A program made the position numbers and the translations under genes. From Candidatus Korarchaeum sp. (lineage in GTDB: Archaea; Korarchaeota; Korarchaeia; Korarchaeales; Korarchaeaceae), in contig JAWAID010000002.1 in NCBI GenBank assembly GCA_038888615.1, positions 565,654 through 629,653 on the forward strand: DNA of 64,000 bases. Reading direction: 5' to 3'. This document shows, one piece after another, positions 9,034 to 17,174 of this stretch; position 1 is the first letter of the stretch; every line of letters begins with the position of its first letter. The notes beneath the pieces were generated by a model. The model was not told the DNA's origin, searched no databases, and saw only the letters and a list, made by a program, of their open reading frames with translations.

Positions 9034-9099
9034 ATGTCCGGATTTTTCACATCAGAGCTCGGGCGTGAAACTAAATATCGAAAGGGATTAATCTACTGA
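9034..9099 (+). CDS. Possible leaderless microprotein of 21 residues
   Basis: A clear TATA-like AATATATA at about 9003-9011 predicts transcription start near 9033, and an ATG lies exactly at 9034. It opens a 21-codon frame (starts MSGFFTSEL, ends KGLIY) closed by TGA at 9097-9099, just upstream of the transglutaminase-like gene. The geometry is the same as for the leaderless genes elsewhere in this window. The product has no known motif, and the promoter could instead serve a short RNA or the next gene. Confidence 0.3.
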   Translation: MSGFFTSELGRETKYRKGLIY

Positions 9100-9122
9100 C
9101 GGCTCAAGCTCTCAGTGAGACC

Positions 9123-10298
9123 TTGAGGTCTGTATCAGTTCCCCTACCCGTCCTCGTGATCCTCTCGGCGCTAGTGATATCGCTAAGCGTAGTCGCCCTG
9201 AGACCCCCTGGGGTCGTGACTCAGACCTCCACCACAACTCCTCCTTGGGTGAGGGACCTCAACAGGAGCTATAACGAGCTCCTCTCAGCTTACCGGGAGC
9301 TCAACCTCTCCCACGAGTCGCTCCTCAACGAGAGGGAGTCCCTGAGGAAGGGCTTGAGGGAGCTCAACGAGTCCTATAACGAGCTACTGATCTCCTTCAC
9401 GAACCTGAAGGCCGAGAACGAGAGGCTGAGGAGCGATTACTCGAAGCTCCTCAGGGAGTATGACGAGCTCAGTAGGAGCTACGCCGTGCTCAAGGAGGAG
9501 CAAGCTAGGACCTTAAGCGAACTGAACAACCTGAGATCGGAGTACAGCAGACTCGAGAGCAGCTACAATGATCTGAGGGATAGGTACAGTAAGCTAGTCG
9601 ATGACTACAACAAGCTAGTTGAGTCCTACAACCTCCTCAAGAGCTACCACTCCTCGGCCAAGCAGGTCAGGTGGTATCACTCGGAGGCAAGGAGGAGGAT
9701 AGAGAGCAACTGGTTTAAGGAAATCTTAGTCCTATGGAGGACCTGGTATACCCTGAAGAGTGATCTGAGGGCTCTGCTCACCTCCGATACCTTCGATCAA
9801 AGCGTGACGACCATGTTCGCTGAGATGGTGAGGAGGGACCTCTACTACAACGAGGGGCTATACAGGAGCTTGGTGCATGAGTGGTTGAGGGATCACCCCG
9901 CTAGAACACAGGAGGAGCTCGCTAACGAGATAGTTAGGCTCTTCTATTCCTTGAATCACACTTACGCAAATCCGGGAGTGGATGAGCCGAACGCCATGAT
10001 TCCCATGTTCCCTATAGAGCTCCTAGCATACGGGTTAGGGGACTGCGAGGACCATGCGATGCTCCTAGCCGCTCTGTACAGGTCAGCGGGCTTCAGCGTT
10101 AGGATAATAACTGTACCCAGGCATGCAGCTCTCCAGATATATTTAAACGGTAGATGGAGATTTCTAGAAGCTACTATACACTTCAACGGGGTTAATGACC
10201 CTCCCTGCTCCTTCTACTCGAGCCTAACGGTCGATGACCTGGAGGAGGTGTTCCTAGCTGACTACAGAGGGGTAAGGTACCTCTACGCTGAGGTCTGA
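9123..10298 (+). CDS. Membrane-anchored coiled-coil protein with transglutaminase-like domain
   Basis: A 391-aa protein in three parts. Residues about 6-26 are a signal-anchor helix (VPLPVLVILSALVISLSVVAL). Residues about 45-190 are a long coiled coil of repeats such as (S/L)YNELL, LLREYDELSRSY and LVDDYNKLVESYN. Residues about 200-391 hold a transglutaminase-like fold with C308 in GDCEDHA, H334 in RHAALQIY, and E349 in FLEAT at the third triad position, usually Asp. It is probably an extracytoplasmic peptidase or cross-linking enzyme held off the membrane by the coiled coil. The start is a TTG; a TATA-like GGATTAATC lies about 34 bases upstream. The substrate is unknown. Confidence 0.7.
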   Translation: MRSVSVPLPVLVILSALVISLSVVALRPPGVVTQTSTTTPPWVRDLNRSYNELLSAYRELNLSHESLLNERESLRKGLRELNESYNELLISFTNLKAENERLRSDYSKLLREYDELSRSYAVLKEEQARTLSELNNLRSEYSRLESSYNDLRDRYSKLVDDYNKLVESYNLLKSYHSSAKQVRWYHSEARRRIESNWFKEILVLWRTWYTLKSDLRALLTSDTFDQSVTTMFAEMVRRDLYYNEGLYRSLVHEWLRDHPARTQEELANEIVRLFYSLNHTYANPGVDEPNAMIPMFPIELLAYGLGDCEDHAMLLAALYRSAGFSVRIITVPRHAALQIYLNGRWRFLEATIHFNGVNDPPCSFYSSLTVDDLEEVFLADYRGVRYLYAEV

Positions 10299-10596
10299 TG
10301 ACCTCGGAAGCTTCGCGAGCCCCCTATTGCTCCCGCGGAGCTATTCTAGAGCAGCTCTGATGCCAGCGAAAGCGTAGGAGGGAGTCCTATGGAGCCGCAG
10401 TGAATTCTGCCATTGGGTTCCGAGTCAACTGCGCTCCTTCCCGCATTCGATACCTCGACCCTCTTCAGAGACCCGTATATCTTCCCGACCTTCCTCGAAC
10501 GAAGGCCCTTCAGCAGCGATAGCCCCACCTCTGGAATCGAGCCGCCGATCACTATCCCTCAGGTCTGCAAGAGAGTCCAAAAATCAGAAGTTCCAC
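10299..10596. other. Intergenic region with a weak minus-strand reading frame
   Basis: A minus-strand frame at 10346-10552 begins MIGGSIPEVGLSLLKGLRSRKVGK and has a plausible amino acid composition for about 40 residues, then becomes nondescript. No ribosome site or TATA is evident. It could be a gene remnant; I recognise no family. Confidence 0.3.
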
Positions 10597-11256
10597 CTAA
10601 GCTCCTTGATAAGCCTGAAGGAAGTCCACCACGAGACCCTTAGCCGTGATCAAGGATATCTCCCTGGCCTTCGCCTCATTAACGGCCTCGGGCAGGACGA
10701 TCATAGCGTACATTACCCTAATCAAATTCCTCTTCCTTATCTCGGGCCTCAACTTGAGTAGCTTATCCACCTTATCCGCGAACTCCTCCACGGCCTTACC
10801 GCTTAACCTAGTCTTCACCTCACCTATCACGATCAGGTCATCGGCCTCACCGTAGATGTCGTACTGAACGCCGGCCAATTCTACGGAAGTGAGCTCTATC
10901 TGGATCCCCTTATTCCTAAAGATCCATTGGGTCACCTCCCTGGCCTCGTCCTCGAGGGTCAGAGCGAACCTCTCCATGGTCCTCCTCGTAGTCCTTATCT
11001 CCTCCATTATCTCCTCAAACTTCCTGTCGTGTTCAAGCATCCTCTCCTTAATTCCCCTTATCTCCCCAATTATCTCCTCAAACTTCCTGTCGTGCTCCTC
11101 AAGCCTGGCCATTATCTCCTCGAACTTCCTGTCGTGCTCGGCTAAGCGAGCCAATATCTCCTTGTAACCCACGAGACCCGCTATCGCGTACCTGAATTCA
11201 GCATCCTCCTCCAATGCCTTCAGAAATTTCCTCTTCTCCTCGCTGGTCAGGGACAT
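10597..11256 (-). CDS. Coiled-coil PD-(D/E)XK nuclease-like protein
   Basis: The 219-aa protein starts with a short helical cap (MSLTSEEKRKFLKALEEDAEFRYAIAG), then about 70 residues with three or four copies of EHDRKFEEI separated by variable helical segments, then DEAREVTQWIF and a C-terminal alpha/beta domain. In that domain YDIYGEADDLIVIGEVKTRL gives an acidic residue followed by E-V-K, the core of PD-(D/E)XK nucleases. This architecture is a common archaeal family of unknown function (DUF3782-like). A paralogue begins at 148. A minus-strand TATA (GCTTATATCC in reverse, about 11277-11286) is centred 26 bases from the ATG. Confidence 0.75.
   Translation of the reverse strand: MSLTSEEKRKFLKALEEDAEFRYAIAGLVGYKEILARLAEHDRKFEEIMARLEEHDRKFEEIIGEIRGIKERMLEHDRKFEEIMEEIRTTRRTMERFALTLEDEAREVTQWIFRNKGIQIELTSVELAGVQYDIYGEADDLIVIGEVKTRLSGKAVEEFADKVDKLLKLRPEIRKRNLIRVMYAMIVLPEAVNEAKAREISLITAKGLVVDFLQAYQGA
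11006..11139 (-). repeat. Three near-identical 29-base direct repeats encoding EHDRKFEEI
   Basis: Copies at 11006-11034, 11069-11097 and 11111-11139 differ at one or two positions and are 63 and 42 bases apart, so all keep the frame. The near-identity at DNA level, not just at protein level, suggests recent expansion or homogenisation of the coiled-coil segment. Confidence 0.85.
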
Positions 11257-12458
11257 CGTTTTGCTCAGTTGAAAGGGGATATAAGCTTTCTCACGCTTGA
11301 GGAAGATTCAGCGAAGCTAGGTCCCTCCTGAGGGAGGGCGTATAGCTCCAGCGAGAAGTCATCAACCGCTCTAAAGCTAGGCCACCTGCGTCCGGGAGAT
11401 CCTATTTGCTCCCCGCTTCAGCCAGCTAATTACCCTCGCTACCGCGAGAACGCTGGTTGAAGCGAGGGAGAGCTTAGAGCGCTGGTGTATTTCGGAAGCG
11501 AGCCTTTCGCCGATCCTCAGGCTAATAAGCCCATGCACCTGCTCCCCGGGATGGCAGGCCCTCTCTAGAGGACCAAAAGGGGGAAAGTTTTCTTGTTACA
11601 CCCACTCCAGCCCATGCGACGGATCATCGGTCCTGCGGGTATCGGACGCGGGCTTGATCCCTGCCTCGGTTTTCCAGCCATCGGAGGGAGGAGGGCGCGG
11701 TAGAAGCTCAGTCCATCAATAACGCCGTCGCCAGCAGTTCCAAGATAGGTCTAAGTATAGAAATACGGAGGTATGGGATAGTTTTTAAATGAGATGAGTG
11801 GTAAGAAGGTGGGTACAGGTGACCCTACGAGCTCCGGATGTGGGATGGGTAATGCCCCGAAAGGAGCTATGCGGGTTGGGGATAGGCAGCTTAACGCTGC
11901 CTTCAGATGGAGGGTCTTTCTCTAGGCCCTAAGCTCTTTAGAGCCGATGAGGGATCGGAGCGGGTTCACCCTAACGGAGGCCGATGAGTCCCAAGGGCTA
12001 AGTATGGATACTTATCCATATTTAGCTCAGAACCCGTGTTAGAGAGCGTAGCCAAGGTATCTGAAGCTAAGCAGGTTGCGGCGCTTGGAGGTGAGGTTAT
12101 GGCAGCTAATCCCACTGTGTCCGAGAGCCGATCGTACCTGAGCTCGGCCAGAGGTAGAGAAGTCAGGTAGTCAAGCTAGTGGTCGCTCCTACGAGCACCG
12201 TAGAGGCCTCGCCCTGAGGCATCGAGTAGAGCAAGCCGGGGGCTCTCAGTCTCAACCTCCATTCCGCTCGACCTTCGGGATAACGTTCTCCTCGAGTTTC
12301 GGGGAGATCAGCACACCTTAGGAGCTGTAAGAGGGTGAGTAGGCCGTGCGATTTCCTCTAAGTTCCGATTCTCCTCCTTGAAGCTTCGCAAGGGAACCAG
12401 CTGCCGATAAATCCTCTCTTAGCGGAGCTCGAATGGGCCCTATCTGGGTCAGCGTGGC
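11257..12458. other. 1.2-kb region without an intact gene
   Basis: The left end holds the promoter of the gene at 10597-11256. The centre holds a tnpB remnant (separate entry). The rest (about 12000-12458) has no long frame with recognisable content; a weak GTG frame of about 44 codons starts at 12036. It looks like decayed mobile-element flank. Confidence 0.5.
11809..12000 (+). pseudogene. tnpB-like C-terminal remnant, copy 1
   Basis: From a GTG at 11809 the frame reads GDPTSSGCGMGN, then VGDRQLNAAF, then stops. DRQLNAA is the C-terminal acidic RuvC-type motif of archaeal TnpB, here preceded by a broken zinc-finger segment (PTS..C). The DNA from about 11820 to 12000 is homologous, with indels, to the reverse complement of 16270-16519. 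Only the 3' end of the gene is left, and no transposase tnpA is near. Confidence 0.55.
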
Positions 12459-14294
12459 CTACCTCTTGAGTCTCGTGAGCCTACCGAGAATGCCCTTATG
12501 CACCTTCCTCTCGACTAGAACGGGGTTCATGAGGTCGATCAGGTCGAACTTCAAGCTGAGCACCTCATTACCTCTGCGCACCCTGACCCGAAGCGAAGGA
12601 TAATCGTACTTGTAGCTGAGGACGCTCACTTCCCTGGTCTCCAGGGCCCTCTCCACTATCCTCTTAGGGGTCTCCTCCATTATCAGAGGCCTCTCCACCG
12701 TTACGGTACCGCTCCTTATCGAGTAGCGGGCTTTGAACATGAAGTTACGCTTAGCATCGAATCCGGTGAAGTGAAGGAAGGCATCTCCCCTGCTGGAGGA
12801 AACACTGAAAAACGATCTCGGGTCGATCCTGTCGATCAGACGATCGACCCTCTGCTCATGCTCGACATTCGCAAAGGCTTTCACTTCGAACCTGGAGGAT
12901 ATGGTGGACCTCACCTCCTCGGTTATCTCATCGACGCACCAGGATCTGAATACGCCGCTCGCTCTCCTCAGGTCCCCGTCTAACAGGAAGATCAGGCAAG
13001 CTGAGGATCCCTCTGGCCTGCAGAAGATCACGTAACTGCCTGTCTCGGGATCGTAGAATATCTTATCGACTATCAACACGAGATCAGGAGCTCTCCTCGA
13101 ACCCCTTAGGTCGAACATCATGAAGCTCCATCCCTCCGGTCTCTTAGCCCTGACGTAGAGGATCCGTTCCTCGAACTCGTAATTCAGCTCACTGGTACCG
13201 AGCGCCTCCACTAGGAAGGCCCTTAAACCATTTTTATCTACTTCCGCATTAATTAGATCGACTTTACCGCTTGAATGTTCGTATCTAACGCTATATATGT
13301 ATGGAAACGCCCTCAATTTGACCAGAGAGATCAAAGAAACATCGTTTCCCCTCTTGTCGATCCTATAGAGATCGGTCAGGTCCGCTCGCACGAACTCCAC
13401 CTCCGAGGGGTCGGATGAGGTGAGCTTGGTGAAGGCCCTCAGGATCCTCCCCTTGAGCTCCTCGGGATCCGCTGCGGGGAGCTTCGCCATCACCTCCCCC
13501 GAGTACCTATTAACTTGGACGATCTTCAATTCATCGCCGATTTTGATCATGAAAACAGCGACGTTCCCACTTAAATCCCTGACTATGACCTCAGGAGAGG
13601 CTTCCCTCCTTACGGCCATCCTCTCAACGCCATGGGGCTTCCCGTCGAAGAGGAAGTCCCAGGACCTGGAGATCGTCACCCTCTCCTCCCTCTTAACGTC
13701 GTATCTGGGAATTTCTACGGTCCTTTTATCCTTAAGGGACGCTAGAGCTATGCTCTCAAGTCTCCCAGCGGGAAGGGGCTCCAACGTGACCTTGGGCGAG
13801 CCCTTACCGATCCTCACCTCCCCCCTGTTCGCTCCCACCTCGAAGGAGTAGAGGACCTCATCGGCGATTATCACCTCATCGACGCTCAAAAATTTGACGG
13901 CGCTCTTAGGCACCTTGAGTGACTCGCAGAGCTTGAGTGTAAGGTGCCCCTTGGCCTCAGCCCTTCGGACCTCGCTCCTGACCGAGACATCGACGCCCTC
14001 CCTCAGAGGTATGATGGAGTACTCCGAGACCTTGAAGTCGGCCACCTTGAGCGAGTTAAACGAGCGAAATACGATGTTCTTCCCGCTCTTATTGACGTAG
14101 CTGGCGAAGTCCCTCCTGCCTGTCGTGTTCACGTACTGGACGATCCAGTTGATCAGCACGGCGGAGTGGCCCGAGACCCTCTCGATCCTGAGGGTGGCCC
14201 CGACCCTCGAGGGGTCTATCCCCTTGGACAGGAGCTCCTTCCTCAGCACCGATCCTACGTCGTGCTTGGGGATCAGGGCAGTGCCGGAGACCAT
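12459..14294 (-). CDS. Unknown 611-aa partner of the BrxL-like ATPase
   Basis: I do not recognise this protein. It is mostly beta-rich, with repeated blocks that resemble one another: VQVNRYSGEVMAKLP, VRYEHSSGKVDLINAEV and ARYSIRSGTVTVERP, each followed by a helix and then a hydrophobic strand. This pattern is faintly PepSY-like, with at least three units. No signal peptide is seen. The frame opens at 14351, but GGAGGT nine bases upstream of an internal ATG makes 14294 the better start. It then overlaps the BrxL-like gene by 22 bases, so the two are translationally coupled and probably work together. It could be a substrate-binding or DNA-end partner of the ATPase; this is inference. Confidence 0.65.
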   Translation of the reverse strand: MVSGTALIPKHDVGSVLRKELLSKGIDPSRVGATLRIERVSGHSAVLINWIVQYVNTTGRRDFASYVNKSGKNIVFRSFNSLKVADFKVSEYSIIPLREGVDVSVRSEVRRAEAKGHLTLKLCESLKVPKSAVKFLSVDEVIIADEVLYSFEVGANRGEVRIGKGSPKVTLEPLPAGRLESIALASLKDKRTVEIPRYDVKREERVTISRSWDFLFDGKPHGVERMAVRREASPEVIVRDLSGNVAVFMIKIGDELKIVQVNRYSGEVMAKLPAADPEELKGRILRAFTKLTSSDPSEVEFVRADLTDLYRIDKRGNDVSLISLVKLRAFPYIYSVRYEHSSGKVDLINAEVDKNGLRAFLVEALGTSELNYEFEERILYVRAKRPEGWSFMMFDLRGSRRAPDLVLIVDKIFYDPETGSYVIFCRPEGSSACLIFLLDGDLRRASGVFRSWCVDEITEEVRSTISSRFEVKAFANVEHEQRVDRLIDRIDPRSFFSVSSSRGDAFLHFTGFDAKRNFMFKARYSIRSGTVTVERPLIMEETPKRIVERALETREVSVLSYKYDYPSLRVRVRRGNEVLSLKFDLIDLMNPVLVERKVHKGILGRLTRLKR

Positions 14295-15772
14295 CTGAAC
14301 TTTACCTCCAGTCTGTGAGGATACTCGTGAGGTAACTTCCAGTTCAACCAATCGCTGACTAGCTTCCTCATTCCCACGGCTAGCTTGACGATCCTCTCAA
14401 CCGTAGCGCGTTCCCTTATCCTGAGGTCAGGATATACCAGCTTCAGAGCCCCTGAGATCAGCTTTATTACAGCCCTCTCATCCCTTATCGTGACGTTCTC
14501 GCCGAACTCGATGAACTCCCTGGCTACGGTTGAGGCATCTATCTTCCTCAACTCGTGAAAGGCGTAACCCAGGAGATCCAAGGAGAGACCCTTCCCCCTG
14601 GCTATGTGCTCCTGAGACTTGCTTATCTTGGGCAACCCCCATCCAGGGAGCATACCGTGTATCCTATCCATCAGCGCCGGGTCCTTCGCGAAGGCCGGGA
14701 GGAAGCTGTCCACGTCGGGAGCCGAGTAGGGTATCAGATCGGAGTTTCCTATGAAGATGAGGGAACAATCGGAGGCTACCTGCTTCCCTCCTCTCTCGTA
14801 GTTCCCGCTCTCCATGTAGTCCTTCAGCTTACCCAACATCTCCTCCGTTCCCTCCAGCCTCAGGTAGTTCACCTCATCGAATACAACAGCGTCCATTAGG
14901 CCTATTAACCCGACTGTCTTCGTTGATTTGTTGTAGAAGAGCTCAGCCGGAGTTGCCTTGCCCCCGGATATCACCCTGACCCTGTGGGAGACGTTCCTGT
15001 AGAGGAAGGTCTTCCCAGTGGCCCTGGGACCGAACTCCATCATGTTGACGTTCGGTTCCACCAGTGGGACCAACCTCATGAGAAGCAGGACCTTCTGCTC
15101 GAAGTTATAAGTGGCTGGATTGAGTCCCAAGCTCTGGATAAGTATGGACATCCACTCCTCATCCGTGAAGTTCGATCTAACTTCCCTGAAGGACTCTAAG
15201 TCGAAACTGCTGACTTCATAAGGGTAGAACTCCTTCATGAGGACCGGTTCAGATTTATGATCGCCGTAACTCCTCTCACTGTCAAAGACCAGTTTCGCTA
15301 TGCCCCAAACTCCGCACCTCAGGAGCTCTTCGTTCTCCTCCAGTATCTTGGGGACCACCATGGCTTTCCTGAGGTTGAGGACGGGTATCTCCAACCTGTG
15401 GACCTCGTGCTTTATATCCGTGACCACCTTGAACATGTCAAGTACTAATTGCTCTCCTTGCATCATTATCCTATTGAGAATGAGGTCCCTCTCCTCGGGC
15501 TCCGGCCTGAACTCCCTCAGTACCTCCACCACCTTCCTGGCGCACTCGGGAGGCGGTAGGTCGATGCAGCTCTTCAGTATGATGTACTCCTCTATGTAGC
15601 GTGGTATCTTATAGGCAGCTAAATTGAGGTGGATCCCCTTCTCGACGAGGCAGCTGGGATCGAAGAGCATGAGGAGCTTCCTCTCCAGCTCCTCGGGCAA
15701 GGTAGATGCCCTGACTGAGGAGAGATCCACCTCCACCTCGATGTCATCGTCCCACTCGTCGCGGTACGGCAT
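14273..15772 (-). CDS. BrxL-like AAA+ ATPase without the Lon protease domain
   Basis: 499 aa. Residues about 245-380 form an AAA+ core: Walker A GPRATGKT (248-255), ISGGKATPAELFYN, Walker B MDAVVFDEV (293-301), sensor LIFIGNSD (338-345) and an arginine-finger region LMDRIHGMLPGW (368-379). The order and wording of these motifs match BrxL, the Lon-like protein of BREX phage defence. Known BrxL is longer (about 650-700 aa) and ends in a Lon-type protease fold; this protein ends shortly after the ATPase. No other BREX gene (brxC, pglX, pglZ) is near. The TATA, AAAATTATTA in reverse at about 15798-15808, is centred about 30 bases from the ATG. Likely a DNA-translocating ATPase in a defence-like pair. 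Confidence 0.75.
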   Translation of the reverse strand: MPYRDEWDDDIEVEVDLSSVRASTLPEELERKLLMLFDPSCLVEKGIHLNLAAYKIPRYIEEYIILKSCIDLPPPECARKVVEVLREFRPEPEERDLILNRIMMQGEQLVLDMFKVVTDIKHEVHRLEIPVLNLRKAMVVPKILEENEELLRCGVWGIAKLVFDSERSYGDHKSEPVLMKEFYPYEVSSFDLESFREVRSNFTDEEWMSILIQSLGLNPATYNFEQKVLLLMRLVPLVEPNVNMMEFGPRATGKTFLYRNVSHRVRVISGGKATPAELFYNKSTKTVGLIGLMDAVVFDEVNYLRLEGTEEMLGKLKDYMESGNYERGGKQVASDCSLIFIGNSDLIPYSAPDVDSFLPAFAKDPALMDRIHGMLPGWGLPKISKSQEHIARGKGLSLDLLGYAFHELRKIDASTVAREFIEFGENVTIRDERAVIKLISGALKLVYPDLRIRERATVERIVKLAVGMRKLVSDWLNWKLPHEYPHRLEVKFRWSPALP

Positions 15773-16279
15773 CGCCCCATGCTGCCCCGGGATAGAATAA
15801 TAATTTTAGTGTACCTTTCTTTCAGACGGGTCTAAGGATGACCATTCCCAGGGGCTCGATGGTTAGCTACCGCCCCAGTCCGATCGTCGGTGATGCGAGG
15901 TAGGGTTTAAGGGTAGTTAGTGCCCTATGGGAAGAACGTAGGCAAAGCTGATCCTATGAGAGAATTGTGAGGGTCGGTGGATTCGATGAGTCCCCAGGTT
16001 GAGGGGGCCCTCCCCACGGTAATCACGCTTGACATGAGATTTTGTGAGTGACCCAGCCCCTCTTTGAGCTTTGCTAGGAACCCAAGCTTCTCTTAGGGAA
16101 CCATTAGATTTTCTTGGAGTGTATGGAACTCAGTAAATCTCTCCTGCTTCTCCAAGATCCCTGAGAATTCCGCCTTTAGTTAGGGCATGGCACAGATGCC
16201 TTACAGTGTTTGAATACTCGAGCCCAAACGTGGTCCTTATGAGGATGTACCAGGGGTTAGGGTTCTGAGCTACGTAGTC
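15773..16279. other. 507-base intergenic region
   Basis: Holds the minus-strand promoter of the BrxL-like operon at the left edge. The rest, up to the tnpB remnant, shows no gene or repeat that I can support. Confidence 0.5.
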
Positions 16280-16519
16280 CTATGACTCGCGTAGCTCTTG
16301 GGACTCATCAGCCTCCCGATAATCGGCCCCCGTCAGGGTGAACCCGCTCCGAGCCATCAGCTCTAAAGAGCTTAGGGCTTGGAGAAAGACCCTCCATCCG
16401 AAGGAAGGCAGCGTTAAGCTGCCCATCCTCAACCCGCGTAGCTCCTTTCGGGCATTGATCTTCCCACATCTGGAGCATCTTTTACTCGTAGGGTTGAGGA
16501 CCACCTCGACAGCCCCCAT
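16270..16519 (-). pseudogene. tnpB-like C-terminal remnant, copy 2
   Basis: The frame from 16519 reads GAVEVVLNPTSKRCSRCGKINARKELRG, the first CxxC half of the zinc finger of TnpB from IS200/IS605-type elements. In another frame the same DNA reads DGQLNAAFLRMEGLS, matching the DRQLNAA motif of copy 1, so at least one indel separates the two motifs. Homology to copy 1 covers about 180 bases. No 5' part and no tnpA are present. It lies on the far side of the BrxL-like operon from copy 1, in opposite orientation. Confidence 0.65.
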
Positions 16520-16805
16520 GTTTACTCAAATCTATCCATTTTGAAGCCGCTGCGAGGGCATGTCCGCAAGATCGGGGCCCTCGAACGCACCTCAATTCCA
16601 CCAAGATAGGGGTATCGGTTAACTCGACCTCAGCGGACTCTCACCAGCATCTCGCAAACCCAGCCGGGCTTTTCATCACCCGGAGAGGAGATGCTCCTCC
16701 ACCAGCTCCGAAACAGGGAGGCTTCAGTCGGAGTGAACTCAACCCCGTACCCGCGACGATAAGAGGGCTCTCTGAAGCGAGTCAGCTCTCATTAGAGGAT
16801 CTAAC

Positions 16806-17174
16806 TCACATAGAACCGCGAACTAGTTTGCCCGTGCTCTCGAAGAGCTCCTGAGCGAGCATCTCCTTGAGCTTATCCAAGCACCCCTGATGGTACCTCA
16901 GGACCAAGCCTCCCTCATATTTGATCTCCAGAGACCTCTTGGCTAGGCCTGCGTGGGCCACCAAGATCCTCCTCTGATCCTCACACCCCTCCTTGACCCT
17001 GACCCATTCTCCCTTGGACCTCTCAGCGGCTTCCTCTAGCTCGGGGTCCCTCAGCTCCCCCAAGTTAGATAGCTCGTGCTCAGCCACCTTAGCGAGGGGC
17101 CCCTGGAGGTACCTATCGAGGACCCTCCTAAGCTGCTCTAAGGAGGCCTCAACGATGCCCTTACCGAACCCCAT
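16806..17174 (-). CDS. csx1: HEPN ribonuclease half of a frameshifted Csx1
   Basis: This 122-aa frame carries the C-terminal HEPN domain of Csx1. R69-ILVA-H74 in RRILVAHAGLAKRSLEI is the RxxxxH catalytic motif, followed by the AHAGL wording typical of the MJ1666-type Csx1 family. It starts inside the overlap with the upstream CARF half and is in the -1 frame relative to it. One extra G in the GGGG run near 17172-17175 would fuse the two as VWGFGKGIVEASLEQL. Alone it has no sensor domain. It is either half of a pseudogene, the product of ribosomal slippage, or a sequencing artefact. Confidence 0.7.
   Translation of the reverse strand: MGFGKGIVEASLEQLRRVLDRYLQGPLAKVAEHELSNLGELRDPELEEAAERSKGEWVRVKEGCEDQRRILVAHAGLAKRSLEIKYEGGLVLRYHQGCLDKLKEMLAQELFESTGKLVRGSM

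Noticed and set aside
12036..12170. A GTG frame of about 44 codons (LESVAKVSEAKQVAALGG) in the long gap
   Set aside because: Nearest TATA-like site is badly spaced, no ribosome site, no motif; it lies in decayed mobile-element sequence.
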